45,538 nt of DNA from Chloroherpeton thalassium. GTDB lineage: Bacteria; Bacteroidota; Ignavibacteria; Kapaibacteriales; UBA2268. A program made the translations under genes and the position numbers. The stretch is from positions 1 through 45,538 of the forward strand of contig DYLM01000009.1 of NCBI GenBank assembly GCA_020722095.1, read 5' to 3'. The stretch's first letter is position 1. Each line of letters starts with the position of its first letter. The notes beneath the pieces were generated by a model, which worked only from the letters and a program-made list of their open reading frames with translations, made no database searches and had not been told where the DNA came from. Shown here in pieces: positions 8,450-18,555 of the stretch.

Positions 8450-8836
8450 TTATTTTTTGCTTTGCATAAATTTCTCCAGCATTTCTTTTGCTTTTGCTTT
8501 ATGTTCTTCTGTGATATGTGTGGAAAACATATAGATTATTCCAAGTAATACCGACATATCATCAGTAAAGCCAATTCCAATTAGAAAATCAGGAATTGCA
8601 TCAATAGGCATAATGAAATATGTCAATCCTGAAAATATCGCCAATTTTGCATTTTTTGGCACTTCGGGATCAATCATCAAATTATACAATAGGAATACTT
8701 TTTCCAGCAGTCCTTTGCCCGCGATTTTGAAAACTTTGCCAATTTTATCAAACAATGTATTTTTGTTGATTTGATAATCGTTTGTTTGAGTAAAATTATC
8801 ATTTTTACTTGTATTATCTAAATAATTGTTAATCAT
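8450..8836 (-). CDS. YkvA/DUF1232 family membrane protein
   Basis: A 128-residue protein with an Asn-rich N-terminus (about 1-35) and the DUF1232 (YkvA) core at about 55-100: PKNAKLAIFSGLTYFIMPID then AIPDFLIGIGFTDDMSVLLG. The PxDxIPDxxPxxGxxDD-like signature is the hallmark of this family of small membrane-associated proteins of unknown function. The C-terminus is a Lys-rich amphipathic helix. It lies 26 bases downstream of the glycosyltransferase on the same strand and may be co-transcribed with it. No biochemical role can be assigned. Confidence 0.85.
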   Translation of the reverse strand: MINNYLDNTSKNDNFTQTNDYQINKNTLFDKIGKVFKIAGKGLLEKVFLLYNLMIDPEVPKNAKLAIFSGLTYFIMPIDAIPDFLIGIGFTDDMSVLLGIIYMFSTHITEEHKAKAKEMLEKFMQSKK

Positions 8837-8862
8837 AATTATATTAAATTTTATTTATATTT

Positions 8863-11136
8863 CTAAATATTTGAATTTTTATTAATTGCTTTTTCTAAAC
8901 CTTTTATAATTATATCAGTTGGAATTTCAATATCAAAACCCGACATTGGCATTCCTTTCTTTTGGTTAATTTTTTCGAGTATTTCTCTAAAAAGTGATTC
9001 TGCCTCCGAAAATCTATTCAAATACAAAAGTGCATAAGCCTTTAAATGTAAAGCATATATTTGTTCGGGAGCATTTTCGAGCGATACTTCTGCCCAGTGC
9101 AAAGCTTCCTCAAATTTCTTTTGATTTCCAGTAATTTGCGATAGAGTAGCCGCAGCACTTGCCATAACTGATTTGGACAAATTCTTACAATCTATTGCAA
9201 AACGAACTGCTTCTTCTGCTTCCTTGTTCAATTTCATTTGTGCCAATGTTTGTCCAAGCTGATACCACGCATAGCCATTTGTGGGTTGCTCTTGAATGTG
9301 CTGCAAAAGTAATTTGTAGTTCCTTTTTACTTTTTGCTCCATTACTTCTCTATCTTGATTATAACCAAGATGTTCAATTAAAATATCTGAATTTATAAAA
9401 CTCATACCTTGCTCGAGCAAAGAAGGCGAAATTTGCTCGTGTACTCTTCCGCGAAATTCAATTTTGGGAAAACCCAAATTTCTAAATAATCTTGGGTATC
9501 CACCGCGATGAATTTCAGTTTCGTTATCAAGTTTGTAATGACGGCTTTCTATAATGCAATTCACTCCTCCAATATTCTTTGGCATTTCTTTGATGAAATT
9601 AATAAAAGCAATTTTATTTGAAACTTTAAGCCGTTCATCGGCATCAAGGTATAAAATCCAGTCGCCCGAACAATGCTTGATTGCTTCGTTCCGGGCAGCT
9701 GCAAAATCATCAATCCATTTAAAATGATATATATTTTTTGTGTATTTTTGGGCAATTTCAATCGTTTTATCTGTTGATCCAGTATCAACAATAACTATCT
9801 CGTCAGCTAAACCTTGCACACTTTGCAAACATCCTTCCAAAAATTCTTCTTCATTTTTCACGATCATTGCTAATGAAAGTAAATGTTTAATTCCTTTATT
9901 TGAATTAATTGGCTGAATTGTAGGTTGATTTTTCTGAAAAAATCTTTTACCAATATCATTTACCAATTCATTATCGGGATGAATATTTTTAACTTGAGTA
10001 TAAAAAGCTTCAGCAAGGTCGAGTCTTTTGGTTTTTATCAGAACATTCACAATGCCCAACAAGCAAAATACATCAGTTGGATTATTACTCAAGCCATTTT
10101 CGTAGCTTATGATAGCATCATCGTAAATCGCTAATGCTGTGAGAGTTTCACCAATTTTAAAGTGAATTTTCTCCAATGGAATATGGGTTTGACCTATGAT
10201 ATTAGATGTGGAGCTTTTATTTTGTAATAAACTTAAGCACTTTTTATAATTCTGATAAGCTAAATCTAACTTGTTAGTATAATAAAAAATGTCACCTAAT
10301 AAGAAATAAGGCAATACTTGATTTGGCAAGGCTGTTAATGATTTTTCCGCACATTTTTTTGCTTCATCATATTTCTTGCTTTGGATATGAAGTGAAGTGA
10401 GATAATTCATTGCCTCGATGGTATAAGTGCCAATATCTTGAGACCTTTCAATAATAATTTTGAATATTTTGATAGCATCTTCTATGCTTCCAAGAGCAAC
10501 AAGAGTTTTAGCTAAATGATTTAATAAATACAAGTTAGTTGGATCTTCTTCCAAAGCTAATTTTAGTAATTTAAGGTTGCGTTCCTGCTTGGTTTTAAAA
10601 TCACTTGCGTTTAAATTATAACCTGAATGATGTATGGAAATGTTTGAATTTTCAATTTTTAAACCAAGATTGATAATGCTATCAAATACTTGTTCGTGTA
10701 TTCTTCCTTTGAATCTAATTTCAGGATGATTTAAGAATACTCTCAATAAATCAGTAGACATTTTCTCAAGTTGATTATTAGGATTTAATTTATAGGAATT
10801 TACTCTAATCAACAAACCGCCAACATTATCATTAAGATTGTTCAAAGTACTAATTAATTCATAAGGATTTGATAATTCTTCGTCAGAATCAAGTATTAGA
10901 ACATACTTACCTTTTGCTTGATTTAATGAATAATTTCGTGCTGTGGAAAAGTCATCTTCCCAATTAAAATTATAGATTTTATCAGTAAATTTATTAGCAA
11001 TCTCTATAGTTTTATCAGTTGAACCTGTATCTACGAAAATTATTTCATCTGCAATATTATGCACAGATTTCAAGCAATTATCAATTGTTGATTCAGAGTT
11101 CTTTGCAATGATACAAACCGAAAGTAGTTTTTCCAT
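8863..11136 (-). CDS. Tandem GT2-TPR glycosyltransferase
   Basis: A 757-residue protein built as a duplicated module. GT2 domain A (residues 3 to about 110) shows SVCIIAKNSE, FVDTGSTDKT and a LDSDEE metal/nucleotide-sugar motif (D83, D85). TPR repeats follow (about 185-400). GT2 domain B (about 418-530) shows LAMIVKNEE, IVDTGSTDKT and LDADER (D498, D500), followed by further TPRs to the end. No membrane segment is seen, so it is probably cytosolic. Family relatives with a GT2-TPR layout glycosylate proteins or build surface glycans; the acceptor here is unknown. Both GT copies keep the DxD-type motif and may both be active. It diverges from the transketolase operon across 93 bases. Confidence 0.85.
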   Translation of the reverse strand: MEKLLSVCIIAKNSESTIDNCLKSVHNIADEIIFVDTGSTDKTIEIANKFTDKIYNFNWEDDFSTARNYSLNQAKGKYVLILDSDEELSNPYELISTLNNLNDNVGGLLIRVNSYKLNPNNQLEKMSTDLLRVFLNHPEIRFKGRIHEQVFDSIINLGLKIENSNISIHHSGYNLNASDFKTKQERNLKLLKLALEEDPTNLYLLNHLAKTLVALGSIEDAIKIFKIIIERSQDIGTYTIEAMNYLTSLHIQSKKYDEAKKCAEKSLTALPNQVLPYFLLGDIFYYTNKLDLAYQNYKKCLSLLQNKSSTSNIIGQTHIPLEKIHFKIGETLTALAIYDDAIISYENGLSNNPTDVFCLLGIVNVLIKTKRLDLAEAFYTQVKNIHPDNELVNDIGKRFFQKNQPTIQPINSNKGIKHLLSLAMIVKNEEEFLEGCLQSVQGLADEIVIVDTGSTDKTIEIAQKYTKNIYHFKWIDDFAAARNEAIKHCSGDWILYLDADERLKVSNKIAFINFIKEMPKNIGGVNCIIESRHYKLDNETEIHRGGYPRLFRNLGFPKIEFRGRVHEQISPSLLEQGMSFINSDILIEHLGYNQDREVMEQKVKRNYKLLLQHIQEQPTNGYAWYQLGQTLAQMKLNKEAEEAVRFAIDCKNLSKSVMASAAATLSQITGNQKKFEEALHWAEVSLENAPEQIYALHLKAYALLYLNRFSEAESLFREILEKINQKKGMPMSGFDIEIPTDIIIKGLEKAINKNSNI

Positions 11137-11229
11137 ACTTTGAAAAATGTTGAATTAAGAAAGTATAAAATTACCAAAAAATAACGAATTATTGCTAATT
11201 TGCATTTTTAAATTTTACAAAAAATAAAA

Positions 11230-12144
11230 ATGTCTTTTAATATTTCATTTCCAGATACAACTTTTGAGAACAAACAGCGAAGTATCGAAGAATTTTTCGA
11301 AATCTCTCTTGAACTTAGGCGCGATATTATCAAAAGTCTCTTTTTAGCAAAATCAGGTCATAGTGGCGGCTCCTTAGGAACAGCTGATATTTTTGCAGTA
11401 TTGTTTTTTGGCGGTTTTTTGAATTATGACCCAAAAAATTGGAAAAATCCAAACCGCGATAGATTCATTTTAAGTGTAGGGCATATTGCTCCAATTCTGT
11501 ATGCTACTTTGGCACGAGCGGGCTTTTTTCATCCATCTGAATTAGCTACATTAAGGAAATTAGGTTCAAGATTGCAAGGGCACCCTGGATTAGATGCAAA
11601 TTTACCTGGAATAGAAACTTCATCGGGCTCATTAGGTCAGGGGGTTTCCATTGCTGTTGGAATGGCTTTAAGTCAGAAATATCTTGATAAAACAGATAAT
11701 TTCACCTTCACAATGACGGGTGATGGTGAATTAGAAGAAGGTTCTGTATGGGAAGCTGCAATGGCTGCTTCAAATTATAAATTAAGTAATTTCTGTTGGA
11801 TAGTAGATAATAACGATTGTCAGATTGACGGAAGAGTTACCGATGTAATGAATATATATCCACTTCAGGAAAAATTTGAGGCATTTGGCTTTGATGTTGT
11901 CACAATTGATGGACATAATTATTCAGAGATTATCAGTGCTTTTACAAAATTTAAGAACAATTCAAAAAATTCTGAGAAACCAACTTGTATTATCGCTAAA
12001 ACATATATGGGTAGAGGAATTTCATTTATGGAAGATAAGTACTCTTGGCATGGAGTTCCACCAAATGAAGAACAAGCAATTAAGGCATTAGAAGAATTGG
12101 ATAAATTAGATGCTGAACTTAAAAAATCAAATAAATTAAACTAA
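11230..12144 (+). CDS. Transketolase, N-terminal (ThDP-binding) subunit
   Basis: A 304-residue N-terminal half of a split transketolase, which transfers two-carbon units in the non-oxidative pentose phosphate pathway. Visible: SGHSGGSLGTADI near residue 42, QGHPG (116-120), and the ThDP-binding motif starting GDGELEEGSVWEAA (GDG at 164-166) and ending VDNND (about 192-196). It lacks the Pyr and C-terminal domains, which are encoded by the next gene 16 bases downstream, so the two chains form the enzyme together. The length is normal for the split archaeal/bacterial form. It is the first gene of the operon. Confidence 0.93.
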   Translation: MSFNISFPDTTFENKQRSIEEFFEISLELRRDIIKSLFLAKSGHSGGSLGTADIFAVLFFGGFLNYDPKNWKNPNRDRFILSVGHIAPILYATLARAGFFHPSELATLRKLGSRLQGHPGLDANLPGIETSSGSLGQGVSIAVGMALSQKYLDKTDNFTFTMTGDGELEEGSVWEAAMAASNYKLSNFCWIVDNNDCQIDGRVTDVMNIYPLQEKFEAFGFDVVTIDGHNYSEIISAFTKFKNNSKNSEKPTCIIAKTYMGRGISFMEDKYSWHGVPPNEEQAIKALEELDKLDAELKKSNKLN

Positions 12145-12160
12145 ATCAAGGAGAATCGCA

Positions 12161-13159
12161 ATGAAATACAAATCTTATGGAAAAATACCAACAAGAAAAG
12201 GGTTTGGAGAAGGTTTAGTAGAATTAGGAGAGCAAAATCCAAATATCGTAGTTTTGGGAGGAGATATTACAAGTTCAGTTCTGACATCTTTTTTTAGGGA
12301 TAAATTCCCAGATAGATTCTTCTCGATTGGAATTGCCGAGCAAAATGCAACAACAATTGCAGTGGGCTTAGCATTGAGCGGAAAAATTCCATTTTTCTCA
12401 AGTTATAGTGCATTTTCTGCTTTTCGTAATGCCGATCAATTAAGAATATCTGTTGCATACAATAATGCAAATGTGAAAATTGGAGGCGGACACTCTGGCG
12501 TAACTGTTGGACCTGACGGAGCAACTCATCAATCATTAGAGGAAGTTGCCTTCTTACGAACATTGCCCAATATGACTTTAATTGTTCCAGCAGATTATAA
12601 TGAAACAAAAAAAGCCACGATTGCTTCAGGCAATATGTTTGGACCTACATTTATCCGATTTGGTCGCTCTGCGGGTGAATCATTTACTACTCCAGAATCA
12701 GAATTTATAATTGGTAAGGCAAATCAACTTACTGATGGTAATGATGTAGCAATCTTCGCTTGTGGGACATTGGTTTGGGAAGCTCTTCTCGCTGCCGAGG
12801 AATTAGAAAAGCAAAAAGGCATAAAAGCAAGAGTAATTAACTTGCACACAATCAAACCAATTGATTACGAAGCAATAGTTAATGCCGCAAAGGAATGTGG
12901 TGCAATTGTAACTGCCGAAGAACATCAAATTCACGGAGGAATGGGAAGTGCTGTGGCAGAAGTAGTGGTGAAAAATTATCCCGTACCAATGGAATTTATT
13001 GGTATTCAAGATAGGTTTGGATTGAGTGGCGAACCCGAAGAGTTGATGCAATACTTTAATTTAAACCATCAAACGATATTTGCTTCTGCTTTGCGAGCCA
13101 TTGAAAGAAGAGACAAAGGATTTGATAAAATTAGAAAAGTCATTGATTTTAACAAATAA
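12161..13159 (+). CDS. Transketolase, C-terminal (Pyr and C domain) subunit
   Basis: A 332-residue second half of the split transketolase. The Pyr domain carries FSIGIAEQNATTIAVG with Glu60, the residue that activates the ThDP aminopyrimidine, and the FFSSYSAF stretch. HSGVTVGPDGATHQ follows at about 112-125, and a transketolase C-terminal domain from about 200 (AIFACGTLVWEALLAAEEL). AAGGAG at 12148-12153, seven bases before the ATG, is a strong ribosome binding site. Translation directly follows the N-terminal subunit. No terminator hairpin is obvious before the next gene. Confidence 0.94.
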   Translation: MKYKSYGKIPTRKGFGEGLVELGEQNPNIVVLGGDITSSVLTSFFRDKFPDRFFSIGIAEQNATTIAVGLALSGKIPFFSSYSAFSAFRNADQLRISVAYNNANVKIGGGHSGVTVGPDGATHQSLEEVAFLRTLPNMTLIVPADYNETKKATIASGNMFGPTFIRFGRSAGESFTTPESEFIIGKANQLTDGNDVAIFACGTLVWEALLAAEELEKQKGIKARVINLHTIKPIDYEAIVNAAKECGAIVTAEEHQIHGGMGSAVAEVVVKNYPVPMEFIGIQDRFGLSGEPEELMQYFNLNHQTIFASALRAIERRDKGFDKIRKVIDFNK

Positions 13160-13244
13160 TTTTCTTAAAAAAGTAATACAATTAGGTTTTATTTGTCTAT
13201 ATATACATAATTGAAATTTTAGTTATAATTTTAAATTACCAATT

Positions 13245-16200
13245 ATGAATTTTATCAAATTAAATATATTTGTATTTCTTTTTTTTGTGCCTATTTTGGC
13301 TTTTTCCGAAACCTCCAAAGAGGAGTATTTACGAATACAAAATCAAGAGATTATACAATTTGAAAGCAAAAAAACATCAGATTTAAATTACGATCTTGAT
13401 TATGTCAAAATCACAACAAATCGTGATGCAATCGCAATAGTTCCAATTAGTTCTATATTGCAATTTATGCCATATTGGGAAGGAATGAGTGTTAATCATT
13501 TATTGTTATTACATAAAAATGATGTTAAACCTTATTATTTAATTGACCAGAATGGGAAACTTGACTCGCAGGATACGTTGATTTTTCTCGGTTCACGTTC
13601 CATCGGAGATACTACTCATTATGATCATTATTCAACGGAGGAGCCATTTTTTTTAACAATTGACCAAGCAAGACAGCCACTAAAATACACTCTGCTCGAT
13701 GATGATGGAAGTTACAAACAGGTAATCAGTGAAATTATAATTAACGACCACATCGAAAAAGATTTATACTATTCAGCAGGCTCTAATTTGCACGACTCTC
13801 ACACAAGTCCAAACGAAGGCTGGTATTGGAAGGAAATTTTTGCCGAAAAAGAAGAATCGCTTAATACTTTCTCATCTGTATTAAATTTATTTCCCGCAAA
13901 TAATCAAGATTTAGAATTAGAACTTGCATTTAAAAGCACAATTGATTCTGTGTTTGAAGGATTAGAAGCAAATAAATATCCGGAACTCAAAATTGTCATT
14001 TATTTCAATGGCGATTCGCTTGATACACGCGAATTTAAAAGGTTATACAAAGATACTTTCCGATTGACTATTCCTTATGAGAAAATCCTTACTGGTCCAA
14101 ATGTTGTGAAAGTAAAAAGCTTTGAAGTTCATCCATTTCGTAAGGGAGCTGTCGGGATTGACTTTATCAAAACCAAACTTATATCCAAACCCAATAGAAA
14201 TAATGAACTTAATAAATTTGAGTTAATACAAATTAAAAATAATTCGATTTGTGAGATTGATGGATATAAATCAAATAAAATTATCGCATTAGATACTCTT
14301 AACAAGGAATTGCAATTTCCAAAGGCTACTCAATTAAAAAATAACTTACTTGCAAATTTATGGCGTAGGAATCAAATTATTGCAATAAGTTACAATAATG
14401 CTGATTTCAACTTGCAAGATGATGGATTGCTATTAGTTAAACTTGATTTATCAAACAATACTTACTCATCTATCAATCCATATTACTTTGATTCGAGTGA
14501 ATTAGACAAGTTCTTCAAAAATAATAATAATGCCTTGTATTTCTTTATTTTAAATGATACTAATATAGTGATTTCATCAGATTTTGTTAATTATTTCAAA
14601 GATTTAGGTTTTAATTTGCCAAAGATGAATGCTTTATCCGTTGGTGATAATTATTTTGCGATAACTCACAATAATTCAACTTTATTAGAAGAACTTATAC
14701 GAGATAATAATTCCACTTTTGAAGTAGAAATGAATGATTTAGGAATAGACAATTTTTCAGCAAAATTGCTTGTTAAGAAATCGGAAAAGTCTCATTTCAT
14801 TATAAATGATATGAGTAATCTAACAGATATTAAAATATACAGAGTTGAGAAATCTCATTTACTTGATACTAATAATTCAGCAAATGTTCTTGTGCTTTAT
14901 CATAATGATTTTAAGCAAATTGCAGAAGACTATACTAATTATAGAAAGACAACTTATCCCGATTTGAAATTTAAATTGATAGATGCCGAATCTATTTACA
15001 ATGAATTCAATTTTGGTAAAAAAAGTCCTTACGCAATAAAAAATTTGATTTATTTCGCACGTAACTATTGGCAAGATTCACTTCAATCAATTGTCATAAT
15101 TGGAAATGCAAGTTGGGATGCTGCCAAACGACAAAACTATGCAATTGCAACAGACTTTGTTCCCAGTTACGGCTTTCCACCAGCAGATTATTGGTATGCA
15201 ATACTTGGAAATAATTTAGATCCACTATTAAATATTGGAAGAATATCAATTTCTAATTTAGAAGATGGTTATATTTATTTAAATAAATTGAAAGATTACG
15301 ATAGTATCCCTAATGCACCTTGGATGAAGAACTTTTTATTTCTCTCTGGTGGGGAAAACGACCCAGAAAGAGCAAAATTTGCTAAAGTTAAATCATATTT
15401 TTTTGACGAGATTATCAAAGAAACTAATTTGTGTGGCACAACAGATTCAGTTCGAAAGTTTGATAGTAATATTGGTGGTACAGCCGAAGCCAGTGATATT
15501 CGTAATAAAATCAATAATGGAGCACTTTGGGTGAACTTTCTTGGGCACGCCAACCAAAGTATTTTTGATATGGAGGGTTGGCAAGTGGATAAACTGAATA
15601 ATTATCAAAAATATTCCTTTTTCTCTACAATATCTTGCAATACGGGAGCACACGCGGACCCAGGAATAATACATTCGAGGAATGAATCTTATGTATTTTT
15701 TAAGAATAAAGGTTTTATCGGTTCGATTGGTTCATCAACTTATGGTTGGGTAGATGAAAATAGACTGATAATTCAACGAATAATAAAAAATCTATCTGAT
15801 ACAAGTTCAAATTTGCAATTTATTGGCGATTTACTGAATTATGGTAAAAATGGATTAATGGATGAAGGCGCTCAATTATACACTCAATTTCATAATGCTA
15901 TGATTGGTGATCCGCTTTTGAAGTTACGATTAAGCAAAAAGCCTGATTTATATATCTATGCAAATGATATTTCAATAAAAAATAAATATGGAAGTCCCGA
16001 CATTAGCGTAGCGGACTCTGTTGCATATTTGAGAGGGAAAATTTATAATAATGGTTTAAAATCAACTTTTCCAACCAAAATGATGATTATTCATAAGAAC
16101 AACAATAATATTGATACAATTTTCATAGACATTCCCGAAGTGTGTTTTTCTTTTGAATTTCAAGTTAAACTTGATATTTCGGAAAAGATTGGTGAAAATG

Positions 16201-18548
16201 AAATAGAAATTATTATAGATCCCGAAAAATTAATTGATGATTATAACTATGATAATAATAAATTTTCATTAAATACATTTATTTATTCACCGATTTTATT
16301 GCCTATTGAGCCTCAAGAAAATTGGAATGTGGATTCGGGTAATCCTTTATTTAGAGTAATCAACAAAGAACATAGTGAAAATACAAATTATACTTTTTCA
16401 ATTTATGAGAATGACACATTAGTTTATATTTCAAATGCAGACGAAATTGAAATTCAGGTAAATTATTTGGAATGGAAGCCTCAAATCAAATTATCTGAAG
16501 GTGAATATAAGTTTGTCGCCTTTTATGAAAATGAAGATGGCAAAAAAAGCAATCCATTGATTATTAATTTCAATGCAATTAATGCAAAAATAAATGATAC
16601 AATTTCGATGCAATTCTCAACTTCCAAGAGTTTCACCAAGTTTGATTTTAGTAATTTAATTTTAAAAGATGAGGCGATAAAACTTGATGATAAATTTGAT
16701 AAAGTCCGATTAGTGAGCGTTTCCGGAGATTATTCCCAAAATATTATTGAGTGGGGCATAATGGAAGTTGGCAACAAGGTTTATTTAGATGCAAGGTATT
16801 TCCGTGGATTTAATTTGCTTGTCTTCCCACCTGAATATTCAACACAAGAGCCTATTTACCGTAGATTTGACACTTGGATTGATGGAGATGCTTGGATACA
16901 AGACTCCACACCAGTTCAATTAGTTAGGTTTATTCGTGATTCCATCCCAGATGGTTCTTATTTGATGATAGCCACAAGTGGCAAATCATTTAAAACGCCG
17001 ATTTTGAATCAAATGTACAACCCAACTTCAATGGGTTCTTACGATACATTACGTGCTGAGTTGAGGAAATTTGGTGCAAAATTAATTGACAGCGTAAATG
17101 GAATTTACACTTATCCTGCTGTGTCGTGGGATGGCTGGACAAATTCCTACGCAATGATTGGCAAAAAAGGTTGGGCAGTCGGAGAAGCAATTGAAGCACA
17201 TAATCCTTATGGAGATTCAGCAATAGTAGTAGCAAATGTGAAATTTTTGGTTAATCAGGGAAATTTAACTTCAAATAATTTGCAAAATTTACAAAATTTA
17301 ATGAAGATTATTGTTCATAGCAATGCTCACATCGATTCCTTAGAGAAATATAGAATGAATTTATTAATAGTAAATCAACTTCCTTCACAAATTGATACAC
17401 TTTACCAGACTACTTTAACTAAAAATATACAAGAAATCAACTATAAGCAAGAGGATTTTGAAAAATATGACAAAATGCAAATACAGATTGATTTAGAGCG
17501 ATTAAATGAATTTTCCGAACCTAAATTGCAAAGTATAGATTTAAAACTAAAACCATTAACGGAATTAGCAATTAAAAAGTCGAATACAATTATTGATGAT
17601 TCATCAACAATTCGCGGCAAAAATAATACGCTTCATATCAGTTTAGAAAATTTATCACCAAGAATTACTTCTGATTCAATCAAAATTAGAATTTGGAATA
17701 ATAATAGTGTATTGATTTATGAAGATATTAAACCACCAATTCAAGCAAATTCAAAAGAAATTTATGATATTTCTTTAAAAAGTGAATTGCTTGAAGACGA
17801 TAATAATCTTAATATTGAAATTAATAATTCAAGCAAGGAATTTTATTTATTCAATAATTCACACCAACTTACTCACAAAATAATTAACGATAATCAAAAG
17901 CCAAATATTAAAGTTTTGTTTGATGGGAAGGAAGTAAAAGATGGCGATTATATTGCTCTTAATCCAACAATTGACTTGCGAGTTTATGATAATTCGCCCG
18001 AAAAATTCACTGACACTAATCAAGTAGAAATTTTTATAAATGGTCAATATATTACAAGTGATTTGTCTGATTATTATTACAGATATTTCAATCCTTCATC
18101 AGAGCAATTTAAATATCAATGTGTATTTGTGCCCAATAATTTGGAATTTGGCGATAATTTAGACTTGCCCGCAAATTATTTAAAGTTTATTGCAAGAGAT
18201 GTTATTGGAAATTCCGATACTTTAATATACAAATTAAATGTTAGACAAAATAACACAATTGAAAATATTTCGATTTATCCAAATCCAACAGAAACTAACG
18301 AAATTTCGCTTACTTTTGAATATTTAACAAGGTATAATTCAAGTTATGCAACAATTGAAATATCCAATTTGGAAGGACAAATACTCAAAACTTTCCAAAA
18401 ACAAATAACAAATGGAAAAAATAACGTAATTTTGGATTTATTTGATAACAAAATTAATGAATTACCTGTAGGAATTTATACTTTCAAGATTGAAGTTCAG
18501 TCTGACTTATGGACAGAGCCTAAGATTGGGTATTTTATAAAGATTTAA
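13245..18548 (+). CDS. Giant C25-family peptidase with ILEI-like domain and T9SS tail
   Basis: A 1767-residue exported protein. Signal peptide about 1-20; N-terminal beta-rich region to about 540; a C25 (gingipain/PorU) peptidase domain about 545-900 with probable catalytic His768 (NFLGHANQ) and Cys798 (STISCNTGAHADP). A CARDB/Ig-like stretch follows to about 1110. Residues about 1185-1330 resemble the ILEI/FAM3 fold: RGFNLLVF, RRFDTW, IPDGSYLMIA, then SYAMIGKKG. Another Ig-like region ends in a T9SS type A sorting domain (SIYPNPTETNE onward, from about 1687). By family it could be the T9SS sortase PorU, which itself carries such a tail, or a gingipain-like surface protease. The large insert between C25 and the tail is unusual for PorU. 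mltG starts seven bases downstream. Confidence 0.85.
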   Translation: MNFIKLNIFVFLFFVPILAFSETSKEEYLRIQNQEIIQFESKKTSDLNYDLDYVKITTNRDAIAIVPISSILQFMPYWEGMSVNHLLLLHKNDVKPYYLIDQNGKLDSQDTLIFLGSRSIGDTTHYDHYSTEEPFFLTIDQARQPLKYTLLDDDGSYKQVISEIIINDHIEKDLYYSAGSNLHDSHTSPNEGWYWKEIFAEKEESLNTFSSVLNLFPANNQDLELELAFKSTIDSVFEGLEANKYPELKIVIYFNGDSLDTREFKRLYKDTFRLTIPYEKILTGPNVVKVKSFEVHPFRKGAVGIDFIKTKLISKPNRNNELNKFELIQIKNNSICEIDGYKSNKIIALDTLNKELQFPKATQLKNNLLANLWRRNQIIAISYNNADFNLQDDGLLLVKLDLSNNTYSSINPYYFDSSELDKFFKNNNNALYFFILNDTNIVISSDFVNYFKDLGFNLPKMNALSVGDNYFAITHNNSTLLEELIRDNNSTFEVEMNDLGIDNFSAKLLVKKSEKSHFIINDMSNLTDIKIYRVEKSHLLDTNNSANVLVLYHNDFKQIAEDYTNYRKTTYPDLKFKLIDAESIYNEFNFGKKSPYAIKNLIYFARNYWQDSLQSIVIIGNASWDAAKRQNYAIATDFVPSYGFPPADYWYAILGNNLDPLLNIGRISISNLEDGYIYLNKLKDYDSIPNAPWMKNFLFLSGGENDPERAKFAKVKSYFFDEIIKETNLCGTTDSVRKFDSNIGGTAEASDIRNKINNGALWVNFLGHANQSIFDMEGWQVDKLNNYQKYSFFSTISCNTGAHADPGIIHSRNESYVFFKNKGFIGSIGSSTYGWVDENRLIIQRIIKNLSDTSSNLQFIGDLLNYGKNGLMDEGAQLYTQFHNAMIGDPLLKLRLSKKPDLYIYANDISIKNKYGSPDISVADSVAYLRGKIYNNGLKSTFPTKMMIIHKNNNNIDTIFIDIPEVCFSFEFQVKLDISEKIGENEIEIIIDPEKLIDDYNYDNNKFSLNTFIYSPILLPIEPQENWNVDSGNPLFRVINKEHSENTNYTFSIYENDTLVYISNADEIEIQVNYLEWKPQIKLSEGEYKFVAFYENEDGKKSNPLIINFNAINAKINDTISMQFSTSKSFTKFDFSNLILKDEAIKLDDKFDKVRLVSVSGDYSQNIIEWGIMEVGNKVYLDARYFRGFNLLVFPPEYSTQEPIYRRFDTWIDGDAWIQDSTPVQLVRFIRDSIPDGSYLMIATSGKSFKTPILNQMYNPTSMGSYDTLRAELRKFGAKLIDSVNGIYTYPAVSWDGWTNSYAMIGKKGWAVGEAIEAHNPYGDSAIVVANVKFLVNQGNLTSNNLQNLQNLMKIIVHSNAHIDSLEKYRMNLLIVNQLPSQIDTLYQTTLTKNIQEINYKQEDFEKYDKMQIQIDLERLNEFSEPKLQSIDLKLKPLTELAIKKSNTIIDDSSTIRGKNNTLHISLENLSPRITSDSIKIRIWNNNSVLIYEDIKPPIQANSKEIYDISLKSELLEDDNNLNIEINNSSKEFYLFNNSHQLTHKIINDNQKPNIKVLFDGKEVKDGDYIALNPTIDLRVYDNSPEKFTDTNQVEIFINGQYITSDLSDYYYRYFNPSSEQFKYQCVFVPNNLEFGDNLDLPANYLKFIARDVIGNSDTLIYKLNVRQNNTIENISIYPNPTETNEISLTFEYLTRYNSSYATIEISNLEGQILKTFQKQITNGKNNVILDLFDNKINELPVGIYTFKIEVQSDLWTEPKIGYFIKI

Positions 18549-18555
18549 TTTTACG

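Noticed and set aside
13245-18548. Confident assignment as PorU
   Set aside because: The C25 domain and sorting tail fit, but length and inserted domains differ from known PorU; gingipain-like secreted protease remains equally possible.
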